A stretch of DNA of 5,476 nt, from the NCBI GenBank assembly GCA_964590495.1, contig CAZPWQ010000182.1, positions 1 to 5,476 on the forward strand, read 5' to 3'. Source of the stretch: CAZPWQ01 sp964590495. Its GTDB lineage: Bacteria; Bacteroidota; Rhodothermia; Balneolales; Balneolaceae. The first letter of the stretch is position 1, and every line of letters begins with the position of its first letter. The notes under the pieces were generated by a model, which made no database searches, had not been told where the DNA came from, and was given only the letters and a program-made list of their open reading frames with translations. This document shows, piece by piece, positions 1-5,476 of the stretch. Made by a program: the position numbers and the translations under genes.

Positions 1-32
1 GAATTCTTTCATTGAAAGTGTAACAGCGACAC
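1..32 (+). repeat. 32-bp direct repeat, copy 1 (diverged operator-like box)
   Basis: This stretch aligns without gaps to 291-322, with 25 of 32 bases identical and an offset of exactly 290 bp. The shared core is AAGTGTAACAG followed by two variable bases and ACAC. In this copy the box at 18-32 reads GTGTAACAGCGACAC, so the right half of the dyad is degraded compared with copy 2. It begins at the window edge, so the repeat may extend further left. A binding site for a transcription factor is an inference. Confidence 0.5.
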
Positions 33-194
33 CTAATTTTTATTGCATTCAATACGGCCCACATTTCTGACGAACAAGCCGAATCGCATGTAAAATATTA
101 GGCAAAGGAGAAAACCCTGCTGCTGAGGGGACGTACCGTAACAGAAACAATAATCAACACCTTAAAACGGTCAACCTTATTTAGGATTGATCAA

Positions 195-222
195 ATTGCT
201 CATTGCTTATTGCTCATTGTTC
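195..222 (+). repeat. Heptamer tandem repeat (ATTGCTC type, four units)
   Basis: Four contiguous 7-bp units occur: ATTGCTC (195-201), ATTGCTT (202-208), ATTGCTC (209-215) and ATTGTTC (216-222). A partial fifth unit beginning ACTG follows, and a related ATTGATC lies just upstream at 186-192. As a result ATTGCTCATTG is present twice, 14 bp apart. Short tandem heptamers of this kind occur in intergenic DNA of cyanobacteria and Bacteroidota. No function is established here. The copy number is likely to vary between strains through slippage. Confidence 0.7.
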
Positions 223-240
223 ACTGAAAACTTGTGCAAA

Positions 241-268
241 TTGTATCAAAAAAATGTAAAATTATGAT
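241..268 (+). promoter_or_regulatory. Weak promoter candidate for the susC-susD pair
   Basis: TTGTAT (241-246) and TATGAT (263-268) are separated by 16 bp, which fits a generic sigma-70-like -35/-10 pair. A TAAAAT at 257-262 is an alternative -10, paired with TTGTGC at 232-237 at a less favourable 19-bp spacing. The region is A/T-rich, so chance matches are easy. No Bacteroides-type element was found to compete with it. Transcription would start near 275, placing the 308-322 dyad just downstream of the start, where a bound repressor could block elongation or clearance. Confidence 0.25.
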
Positions 269-290
269 CTTGCCTAAACTTTATTGAGGA

Positions 291-322
291 AATTTCTTTT
301 ATTACAAGTGTAACAGTAACAC
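291..322 (+). promoter_or_regulatory. 32-bp direct repeat, copy 2, with an operator-like dyad at 308-322
   Basis: This is the better-preserved copy of the repeat at 1-32. Its 3' half, GTGTAACAGTAACAC (308-322), is a near-perfect palindrome: the arms GTGTAAC and GTAACAC flank a single central A and match at six of seven paired positions. The box also contains the direct repeat GTAACA-GTAACA. Odd-length dyads of about 15 bp are typical of dimeric repressor or activator sites. Two related boxes 290 bp apart, one just upstream of susC, suggest an operator pair, but no cognate regulator is in view. Confidence 0.4.
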
Positions 323-440
323 TACAACTTCACGTGTTTCAACAACAGGTTTCAAATCTACCGTTTTAAGCCGCTTGGCATGTGAATATGAAAGGGGAAA
401 ATATAGACCGGGTTATAACTCTAATCAAAAAAATGATGAT

Positions 441-3400
441 ATGGATATATTAAATACAAATAGGATAGGTTTGACTATGGTTCTGGCAGCTTTTCTGCTG
501 GTACCGGCAGGCGTCTTTGCCCAGCATTCGGTTTCGGGTACAGTGACCGATGCCTCGACATCGGAAACAATACCGGGAGCGAATGTTCTGGTTAAAGGAA
601 CCGACCGGGGGGCATCAACTAACCCGTCAGGGTTGTTCGAAGTAAATGCCACTTCCGGATCGGATACGTTAATCGTTTCCTTCGTGGGTTATGAAACCCA
701 GGAAGTCCCTATTAACGGGAGATCGGAGATTGACATCACCCTGCAACAGGGAACATTAACGGCTGATGATGTGGTAGTTGTAGGCTATGGTACACAGCGG
801 GAAGAGGAGGTAACCAGCGCTGTTTCCAGAGTGAATTCCGACGAATTTATCAGTGCCTCGGCGGTAGATGCGGCTCAGCTGGTTCGGGCGAAGGTGCCGG
901 GACTTGCGGTTTCGCGATCATCGGGGAACCCGACCGTAGGCTCCGAGATCAGTCTCCGGGGGATTACCACACTGAATGCATCGACTGAACCTCTGATACT
1001 TATTGATGGCGTGCCGGGTAATTTGAGTACGGTTGCACCTGAGGATATCGAGTCTTTCGATGTACTGAAGGACGGTTCGGCGGCTGCTATTTACGGTTCC
1101 CGTGGATCCAACGGGGTTATTTTGATAACAACTAAACAGCGCAGCAGTAGTGCCCCGACCCGGATCCAATATGACGGATATACCAATATTCAAACGATCA
1201 AAAAGGAAGTTGACATGCTTGATGCGGAAGACATCCGGGAATTGCAGGATGATTTCCCGCAGCTGGTCGATTATGGAGCGACTGACGATCGTATTCCTGC
1301 AAACTCTAGTACCGATTGGTTCGATGTAGTCACGCGCACCCCGGTTAGTCAGAATCATAATGTCAGCTTTTCTGGAGGAGAGGCTCAGACGAACTACACG
1401 GCTACGTTTAATTATAGAAATGATGAGGGACTTTTCCGCCGCTCAGACAATGAAGTAACCACCGGTCGTTTTAATGTGAGACATTCCATGATGGATGACC
1501 TGCTTACGGCAGATCTGAACCTTATTGCCCGCTCACAAAACTATTTTACCGGCGACGGTGTCGGTCAGAACGGATTTAATGAATTTGCCTATCGTACTAC
1601 ACTTACGCGTAATCCAACCGATCTTCCCCGTGATGATGAAGGTAACTACGTGTACCGGAGTGGCTTTGAGGATGAAAATCCACTGGTCCTGATAGAGGAG
1701 GTCGACGGCGAGACTGTAAACCGGGAGCTTCGTCTTAACGGTACGTTGGGTTTGAATCCTGTAGAACAGCTGAATCTGCAATTGCTGGGATCTTTCAATC
1801 AGTGGAATCAGACTTCGGGTTTCTCGCAAACCTTACAGCATGTTGCAACAGTAGAAGGGGGGCTGAATGCCTTTGCTGCACGCAGTGCCGCTGCAACTGA
1901 AGACAAGCTGTTGGAATTTACAGGTACCTATAATGAAAATTTCGATGATCATTCGGTCAGATTGCTTGGCGGATACAGCTACCAGGAGGAAATATTTGAA
2001 GAATTCGAGATGAGTAACTTTAATTTCCCCACTGATGCGTTTACTTTCAATCGCATAGAAAGCGGGAATGCTCTTTCCGATGGTGAAGCCAGCATGAGCA
2101 GCTTTAAAGAATCGTTCAAACTGATCGGTTTCTTCAGCCGGTTGAACTATACGTTCGATAATAAATATATCCTCATGGCCAGTGCCCGGTATGAAGGTAA
2201 TTCAAAATTCGGTGAAGATTTTAAGTGGGGGCTCTTTCCGGCCGTATCCGCAGGTTGGAGAATCACTGAAGAGGCCTTCATGGAAGATGTTGACTTTGTC
2301 AGCGATCTTAAGATCCGTGCAGGTTTCGGTGTCACCGGTATCGCACCTGGTCAACCATATCAATCGCTCCCCAGCTTGAATTTCGGTGCCCGGGTCTTTA
2401 ATAATGGTGAGTGGGTGCAAACTATTGTGCCCCAACGGAATGCCAATCCCAATCTCAGGTGGGAACGCAAGGAAGAGATCAACCTTGGTCTTGATTTCGC
2501 CCTGTTTAACGACCGCCTGAGTGGGAATGTCGATGTTTATCGCAGGGATACCAACGATATGCTTTGGGATTTTCAGGTTCCGGTTCCGCCGAATGTATTT
2601 AATTCGGTCACTGCCAACGTAGGTAAAATGAGGAATGAAGGGATCGAAGTTGGTCTTGAGTATGAGGTAGCACAAGGAGGTGATTTCACTTATACAACCA
2701 GCATTAACGGTTCAACAAACCGTAACCAACTGACTACGCTGTCCAACGAGCTTTTTGAAACCAGTAGTGATTTCATTTTCCAGGGGGGTACCGGAGCTCC
2801 TATCCAGTTACCCACTCACAGGATAGAAATCGGAGGACCTATTGGTGACTTCTACGGCTTCAAATCTGTCGATATTTCTGATGATGGACAGTGGATTGTC
2901 GAAAGAAGAACAGAAAATGATGACGGCTCTGTAGAAATTGAAAATATTTTGCAGACGGATGCCAACAATGAAGATCGTCAGATATTGGGTAACGGAATAC
3001 CGGATTATTACGCCGGCTGGAACCATAGCGTGCGTTATAAAAACTTTGACCTGAATGTGACTATGCGGGGTGCATTCGGTCACCAGATCCTGAATTTCCA
3101 GCGCATGTTCCTGGAGAATCCAACGCTAACGCCGGAAAATGTAATGAAGTCTGCTTTCGAACCTCTGTTTGGTAAGCGCACACTCAATACCGGGTTGGCG
3201 TATGTCAGCCACTATGTAGAAGACGGTGATTACTGGAAGCTTGACAATGCTACACTGGGATACACCTTTAATGTGGCTGATTTCACCTTCGTTCAGAATG
3301 CAAGGGTTTATGTATCGGGCAGTAACCTGTTGACTATTACCGGTTACAAAGGTATAGATCCTGAAGTAAATACCTCGGGTCTGAGCCCCGGGAACGATTC

Positions 3401-3458
3401 CAGAGACAAGTTCCCGACTACCCGCACCTTTACCCTTGGCGTTAACCTGACATTTTAA
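441..3458 (+). CDS. SusC/RagA-family TonB-dependent outer-membrane transporter
   Basis: This is a TonB-dependent outer-membrane barrel that imports a substrate captured by its SusD partner. From the ATG at 441 the protein has 1005 residues, normal for SusC proteins. Residues 1-27 form a signal peptide (Arg8, hydrophobic core MVLAAFLLV, cleavage after VFA). Residues about 30-103 are a carboxypeptidase-regulatory-like domain (VSGTVTDAST, PGANVLVKGT, VSFVGYET). DDVVVVGYGTQ (109-119) is the TonB-box-like segment. The plug spans about 120-233, with the family signatures LRGITTLNAS, LILIDGVPG and IESFDVLKDGSAAAIYGSRG. The remainder is the barrel, including NPNLRWERKEEINLG (669-683) and a terminal beta-signal, TFTLGVNLTF. 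There is no STN domain, so it is not a classical sigma-regulated transducer. The frame is open upstream to a TTG at 375, but that start would put a charged 22-residue tail before the signal peptide, so 441 is preferred. No Shine-Dalgarno is seen; 421-440 is A-rich. The substrate is unknown. Confidence 0.95.
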   Translation: MDILNTNRIGLTMVLAAFLLVPAGVFAQHSVSGTVTDASTSETIPGANVLVKGTDRGASTNPSGLFEVNATSGSDTLIVSFVGYETQEVPINGRSEIDITLQQGTLTADDVVVVGYGTQREEEVTSAVSRVNSDEFISASAVDAAQLVRAKVPGLAVSRSSGNPTVGSEISLRGITTLNASTEPLILIDGVPGNLSTVAPEDIESFDVLKDGSAAAIYGSRGSNGVILITTKQRSSSAPTRIQYDGYTNIQTIKKEVDMLDAEDIRELQDDFPQLVDYGATDDRIPANSSTDWFDVVTRTPVSQNHNVSFSGGEAQTNYTATFNYRNDEGLFRRSDNEVTTGRFNVRHSMMDDLLTADLNLIARSQNYFTGDGVGQNGFNEFAYRTTLTRNPTDLPRDDEGNYVYRSGFEDENPLVLIEEVDGETVNRELRLNGTLGLNPVEQLNLQLLGSFNQWNQTSGFSQTLQHVATVEGGLNAFAARSAAATEDKLLEFTGTYNENFDDHSVRLLGGYSYQEEIFEEFEMSNFNFPTDAFTFNRIESGNALSDGEASMSSFKESFKLIGFFSRLNYTFDNKYILMASARYEGNSKFGEDFKWGLFPAVSAGWRITEEAFMEDVDFVSDLKIRAGFGVTGIAPGQPYQSLPSLNFGARVFNNGEWVQTIVPQRNANPNLRWERKEEINLGLDFALFNDRLSGNVDVYRRDTNDMLWDFQVPVPPNVFNSVTANVGKMRNEGIEVGLEYEVAQGGDFTYTTSINGSTNRNQLTTLSNELFETSSDFIFQGGTGAPIQLPTHRIEIGGPIGDFYGFKSVDISDDGQWIVERRTENDDGSVEIENILQTDANNEDRQILGNGIPDYYAGWNHSVRYKNFDLNVTMRGAFGHQILNFQRMFLENPTLTPENVMKSAFEPLFGKRTLNTGLAYVSHYVEDGDYWKLDNATLGYTFNVADFTFVQNARVYVSGSNLLTITGYKGIDPEVNTSGLSPGNDSRDKFPTTRTFTLGVNLTF

Positions 3459-3478
3459 TTTAAAGAAATTCTCTTATT

Positions 3479-5071
3479 ATGAAATACTTAACACGTTTTA
3501 TAACAGTAGGTCTGCTTACGATGGCAGTTGTGTTGTCGTCATGTACCGACCTGAGTGAAAGACCGTTTTCAGAAATAACAGCAGAAAACTTTGAGGCCGG
3601 TCCGGGTGATATCGTGGGGCTGGTAGGTCCTACCTACACTCCTCTTCGTAATGGGGTTATAGGGTTCCATGCCTGGTTGTCGGCACAAACTGAAACGGCC
3701 GATGTCAGAGTTACGCCTGTACGTCCCAACGGCTGGTTCGACGGCGGTCGTTATAACCGCTCGCACCGGCATACATGGACGCCCTCGGACTTTACAGCCA
3801 CCAGCGGCTGGTTTATGTCCTTTGACGGGATCAATGCCGCTAACAGGGTATTGCTCCAAATTGAAGAGGGGGATATACCGATAGAACAGGGCCGGGAGGA
3901 GCTGATCGCCGAGCTGAAAGTAGCCCGGGCGTTTTACTACTGGATTCTGCTTAATGATCAGGGCAATGTGCCGATTGTAACCGATTTCAGCATTGAAGAG
4001 ACACCGCAGCAGAATACCCGCCAGGAGGTCTATGACTTCGTGGTACAGGAGCTGGAGGAGAATATTCCGCTGCTTAGCGAAGTTGCTGATCAGAGTACCT
4101 ACGGTCGGTTTAACCAATGGGCAGGCAAGATGGTACTGGCCAGAGCCTATCTTAATGCCGAAGTATATAGGGGAACACCTGCTTACGATAAGGTTCTGGA
4201 AGTTATACCTGCTAATTTCCGGGAGGAGTGGCCGTATTCACTCGAAGGTAATTACAAGGATAATTTCGTCCGGGAAAATCATAACTCTTCGGAGATTATC
4301 TTTGCAATACCCTATGATGAGAGTGAAGGACAGGGTAATATGCAACATATGAGTACAGTGAGACCAAGTCAGCGGAGTGCGTTCGGGATGAGAACCCAAC
4401 CCTGGGGCGGAGCATCTTCGCAACCACAATTCGTTGAATCCTACGATGAGGATGATACCCGCATGGAGGATACCTGGATGACAGGGCCGCATCTCATTGA
4501 GGGGCTTGATGAGGACGAACCCGAAAATTTCGTAAAACACGTTCCAAGAGTCGCGCCTCCGGGTTCGCAGTTTTACCATGGTTTTCCAATAGGAAAATAC
4601 GAAGTCTACGACGGCATCCAGATTCATTCCGATGTGGATTTCCCGTTCTTCCGTTTTGCAGAAACTTATTTGATGCGGGCCGAAGCGCTGCTGCGCACAG
4701 GGTCGCCTAATGAAGCTGCACAATTGGTTACTGAAGTCCGGCAACGAGCCTTTGATGACCCGGCCGATGCGCTTGTGACCGGTGTAGATCTGCAACAGGG
4801 CAGTAGTATTACCTTTGGCTGGTGGGAAGAAGATGGCACGATCTCCAATCCCGATCCCGGTGACGATATTGAGTACGGACGTATGCTGGATGAGCTCGGG
4901 TGGGAGTTCGCCGTTGAGGCACACCGGCGCACCGACATGATCCGGTTTGGAATCTTTACGACCAAAACCTGGCTTAACCACGAGCCCAACGGAGACGATA
5001 AAGCGCTCTTCCCTATACCGGAAAGTGCAATGAATACGAACCCGAATCTCGAACAGAATCCGGGATACTGA
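3479..5071 (+). CDS. SusD/RagB-family nutrient-binding surface lipoprotein
   Basis: This is a surface lipoprotein that binds substrate and caps the SusC barrel. It has 530 residues, full length for the family. Residues 1-22 form a lipoprotein signal peptide (Lys2 and Arg6, hydrophobic stretch, lipobox LSSC with the lipidated Cys22). Cys22 is followed by TDLSERP, acidic residues that fit surface export. The helical SusD core is visible: ELKVARAFYYWILLND (145-160), GNVPIVTDF (162-170), the TPR-like segment YGRFNQWAGKMVLARAYLNA (208-227), FRFAETYLMRAEALLRTG (391-408), ELGWEFAVEAHRRTDMIRFG (472-491), and the C-terminal LFPIPESAMNTNPNLEQNPG just before the last residue. Gln161 stands where an aromatic residue commonly precedes GNVP, a small oddity recalled from the family rather than aligned. 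The 20-bp gap after susC and the absence of an intervening terminator indicate one transcript. No clear ribosome binding site is present (AAAGAAA only). The overall pattern resembles SusD proteins of glycan-utilisation loci; the actual ligand is not inferable. Confidence 0.95.
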   Translation: MKYLTRFITVGLLTMAVVLSSCTDLSERPFSEITAENFEAGPGDIVGLVGPTYTPLRNGVIGFHAWLSAQTETADVRVTPVRPNGWFDGGRYNRSHRHTWTPSDFTATSGWFMSFDGINAANRVLLQIEEGDIPIEQGREELIAELKVARAFYYWILLNDQGNVPIVTDFSIEETPQQNTRQEVYDFVVQELEENIPLLSEVADQSTYGRFNQWAGKMVLARAYLNAEVYRGTPAYDKVLEVIPANFREEWPYSLEGNYKDNFVRENHNSSEIIFAIPYDESEGQGNMQHMSTVRPSQRSAFGMRTQPWGGASSQPQFVESYDEDDTRMEDTWMTGPHLIEGLDEDEPENFVKHVPRVAPPGSQFYHGFPIGKYEVYDGIQIHSDVDFPFFRFAETYLMRAEALLRTGSPNEAAQLVTEVRQRAFDDPADALVTGVDLQQGSSITFGWWEEDGTISNPDPGDDIEYGRMLDELGWEFAVEAHRRTDMIRFGIFTTKTWLNHEPNGDDKALFPIPESAMNTNPNLEQNPGY

Positions 5072-5097
5072 TGTAAATCTTGATAATGTAATAAACC

Positions 5098-5131
5098 AAA
5101 AGGCCGGGAGCAGATGCTTCCGGCCTTTTTT
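5098..5131 (+). terminator. Strong Rho-independent terminator after susD
   Basis: The left arm AAAAGGCCGGGAGC (5098-5111) pairs with GCTTCCGGCCTTTT (5116-5129) over 14 bp, with one G-T wobble. The tetraloop is AGAT, and the run of T spans 5126-5131. It begins 26 bp after the susD stop. This marks the end of the two-gene operon and argues against co-transcription of any SusE/F or glycoside-hydrolase gene downstream. The A-run on the left arm is only four bases, so termination in the opposite direction would be weaker. Confidence 0.93.
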
Positions 5132-5162
5132 AATTTAGAAGACAGAAAAGTTATTTCAGGTC

Positions 5163-5179
5163 AGGGCAACTTGTGCCCT
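5163..5179. other. Small GC-rich hairpin
   Basis: AGGGCA (5163-5168) and TGCCCT (5174-5179) form a 6-bp stem around the 5-nt loop ACTTG. No T-run follows, so it is not a terminator in either direction. It lies 32 bp beyond the operon terminator and 15 bp before the hairpin array, and may be a peripheral part of that array. Confidence 0.45.
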
Positions 5180-5194
5180 AACAGCTAGCAGAAA

Positions 5195-5326
5195 TACTGG
5201 TCCAAGTTACCCCGAGTAATCGGGGAACCAGTACGAGGTAAATCCCGAAGGGATTCAATATGAATAGCCCCGTATGCAATACGGGGTACCCAATTCATTA
5301 ATAACAGACAACCCCGGAGTGGGTTG
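5195..5326. repeat. REP-like cluster of palindromic hairpins
   Basis: Four consecutive foldable elements lie in 132 bp. (1) TACTGGT (5195-5201) pairs with ACCAGTA (5227-5233), enclosing CCCCGA/TCGGGG (5210-5215 and 5220-5225) around a GTAA tetraloop. (2) AATCCC-GAA-GGGATT (5241-5255). (3) CCCCGTAT-GCA-ATACGGGG (5268-5286), followed by the overlapping palindrome GGGTACCC (5284-5291). (4) CAACCC/GGGTTG (5309-5314 and 5321-5326). Elements 2 and 4 share a layout: an AAyCCC...GGGrTT hairpin followed by C/G-AATA, as if two diverged copies of one unit. The motif resembles palindromic intergenic repeats I recall from Bacteroidota genomes, some tied to REP-associated tyrosine transposases, but no transposase is in this window. 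The dense palindromes create a spurious short minus-strand reading frame here. Confidence 0.6.
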
Positions 5327-5452
5327 AATAAACAAGGTATTGTATTTAAGCAGATATTTCTCATCAAAGGCAGCCTGATGTTACCTTCAACAGTGCCATC
5401 AAATCATTTAGAAATGGAACAAAGTCTGTATTCTTACCAATAAATCCTGCCG
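5327..5452. other. Non-coding spacer with no recognisable feature
   Basis: No credible CDS, RNA gene or promoter is seen. The only structure is a weak one: CATCA (5362-5366) can pair with TGATG (5376-5380), with an internal GG/CC pair. This sits inside a distant AAGGTA (5334-5339) and TACCTT (5382-5387) complement. These arms are short enough to be chance. Confidence 0.55.
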
Positions 5453-5476
5453 AATCAACCCGCTTCGGGGTTGATT
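5453..5476. repeat. 9-bp-stem hairpin at the window edge
   Basis: AATCAACCC (5453-5461) and GGGTTGATT (5468-5476) are perfect complements around the 6-nt loop GCTTCG. It ends on the last base of the window, so a following T-run cannot be seen. It could be the terminator of a convergent or downstream gene, or another member of the palindromic repeat family at 5195-5326, since it shares the AACCC/GGGTT core. Confidence 0.6.

Larger units (their letters stand above)
161..370. repeat. 11-bp perfect inverted repeat flanking a 188-bp segment
   Basis: The left arm CTTAAAACGGT (161-171) and the right arm ACCGTTTTAAG (360-370) are exact reverse complements, and pairing does not extend on either side. 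They enclose 172-359, which contains the heptamer tract, the promoter candidate and copy 2 of the direct repeat. The flanks show no target-site duplication, so a small transposable element is not supported. The arrangement resembles short-armed invertible promoter segments known upstream of Bacteroidota surface-protein genes, but the arms are short and AT-rich and could be chance. Confidence 0.35.
1..440. other. Non-coding leader upstream of the susC-like gene
   Basis: I find no credible gene in this stretch; both strands are broken by frequent stops. It is AT-rich and carries the repeats and promoter candidate listed separately. The Bacteroides promoter element TAnnTTTG is absent from the + strand: the string TTTG does not occur before about position 468. 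If the promoter candidate at 241-268 is used, the transcript has a leader of roughly 165 nt. I recognise no riboswitch or known leader RNA in it. Confidence 0.7.

Noticed and set aside
1..6. GAATTC at the first bases, suggesting a cloning junction
   Set aside because: An EcoRI site also occurs inside susC near 2002, and there is no vector-like sequence. The position is most likely coincidence.
161..370. Miniature inverted-repeat transposable element with 11-bp ends
   Set aside because: The bases just outside the arms (CAACAC on the left, CCGCTT on the right) do not form a target-site duplication, and the interior shows no MITE-like symmetry.
477..479. Alternative ATG start for SusC inside the signal peptide
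   Set aside because: Starting here would remove the arginine-bearing n-region and leave a signal peptide with no positive charge, so 441 is more likely.
2202..2675. Minus-strand reading frame (157 codons) opposite susC
   Set aside because: It is a shadow of the SusC barrel region. No features of a real protein are present, and further antisense frames at 918-1358, 1533-1829 and 2808-3083 fail in the same way.
3569..4117. Minus-strand reading frame (182 codons) opposite the 5' half of susD
   Set aside because: It is a shadow of susD with a low-complexity, unrecognisable translation.
4238..4981. Long minus-strand reading frame (247 codons) opposite susD
   Set aside because: It is antisense to a complete gene with unmistakable SusD signatures. 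Its translation shows no domain, signal peptide or family pattern and has no start context.
5163..5326. CRISPR array
   Set aside because: There are no identical direct repeats with regular spacers. The elements are hairpins of different sequence and spacing.
5185..5367. Minus-strand 60-codon frame in the downstream intergenic region
   Set aside because: It lies across the palindromic hairpin array. Its openness comes from the repeats rather than coding constraint, and there is no ribosome binding site or recognisable product.

Overview
This window holds a single outer-membrane nutrient-uptake locus: a complete SusC/RagA-type TonB-dependent transporter (441-3458, + strand), then, 20 bp later, its SusD/RagB-type surface lipoprotein partner (3479-5071, + strand). 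A strong intrinsic terminator (5098-5131) closes the pair. SusC/SusD tandems are a hallmark of Bacteroidota and their relatives Rhodothermota and Balneolota. The moderate GC content, the lack of Shine-Dalgarno sequences and the absence of any Bacteroides-type promoter element upstream suggest an environmental member of this group, possibly Balneolota or Rhodothermota. The genus cannot be fixed from the window.

Region by region: positions 1-440 are a non-coding leader rich in small structure. It contains a diverged 32-bp direct repeat (1-32 and 291-322) built around a GTGTAAC/GTAACAC dyad, a run of four 7-bp tandem repeats (195-222), an 11-bp perfect inverted repeat enclosing 188 bp (161-171 and 360-370), and a weak promoter candidate (241-268). 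The two CDSs fill 441-5071. The 345 bp after the terminator hold no gene. They carry a small hairpin (5163-5179), a compact array of GC-rich hairpins resembling the palindromic intergenic repeats of this phylum (5195-5326), about 125 bp with nothing clear, and a 9-bp-stem hairpin that ends exactly at the window edge (5453-5476).

How the genes work together: SusD-type lipoproteins sit as a lid on the extracellular face of the SusC barrel and capture a substrate, usually an oligosaccharide. SusC then imports it to the periplasm using TonB/ExbBD energy. This SusC has the carboxypeptidase-regulatory-like domain but no N-terminal STN signalling domain, so control through an anti-sigma factor is not supported. 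No glycoside hydrolase, SusE/F protein or regulator is present, so the substrate cannot be assigned. No clearly new system is visible. The most interesting leads are the repeat architecture of the leader, which could be an operator pair or an invertible promoter segment, and the downstream hairpin array.
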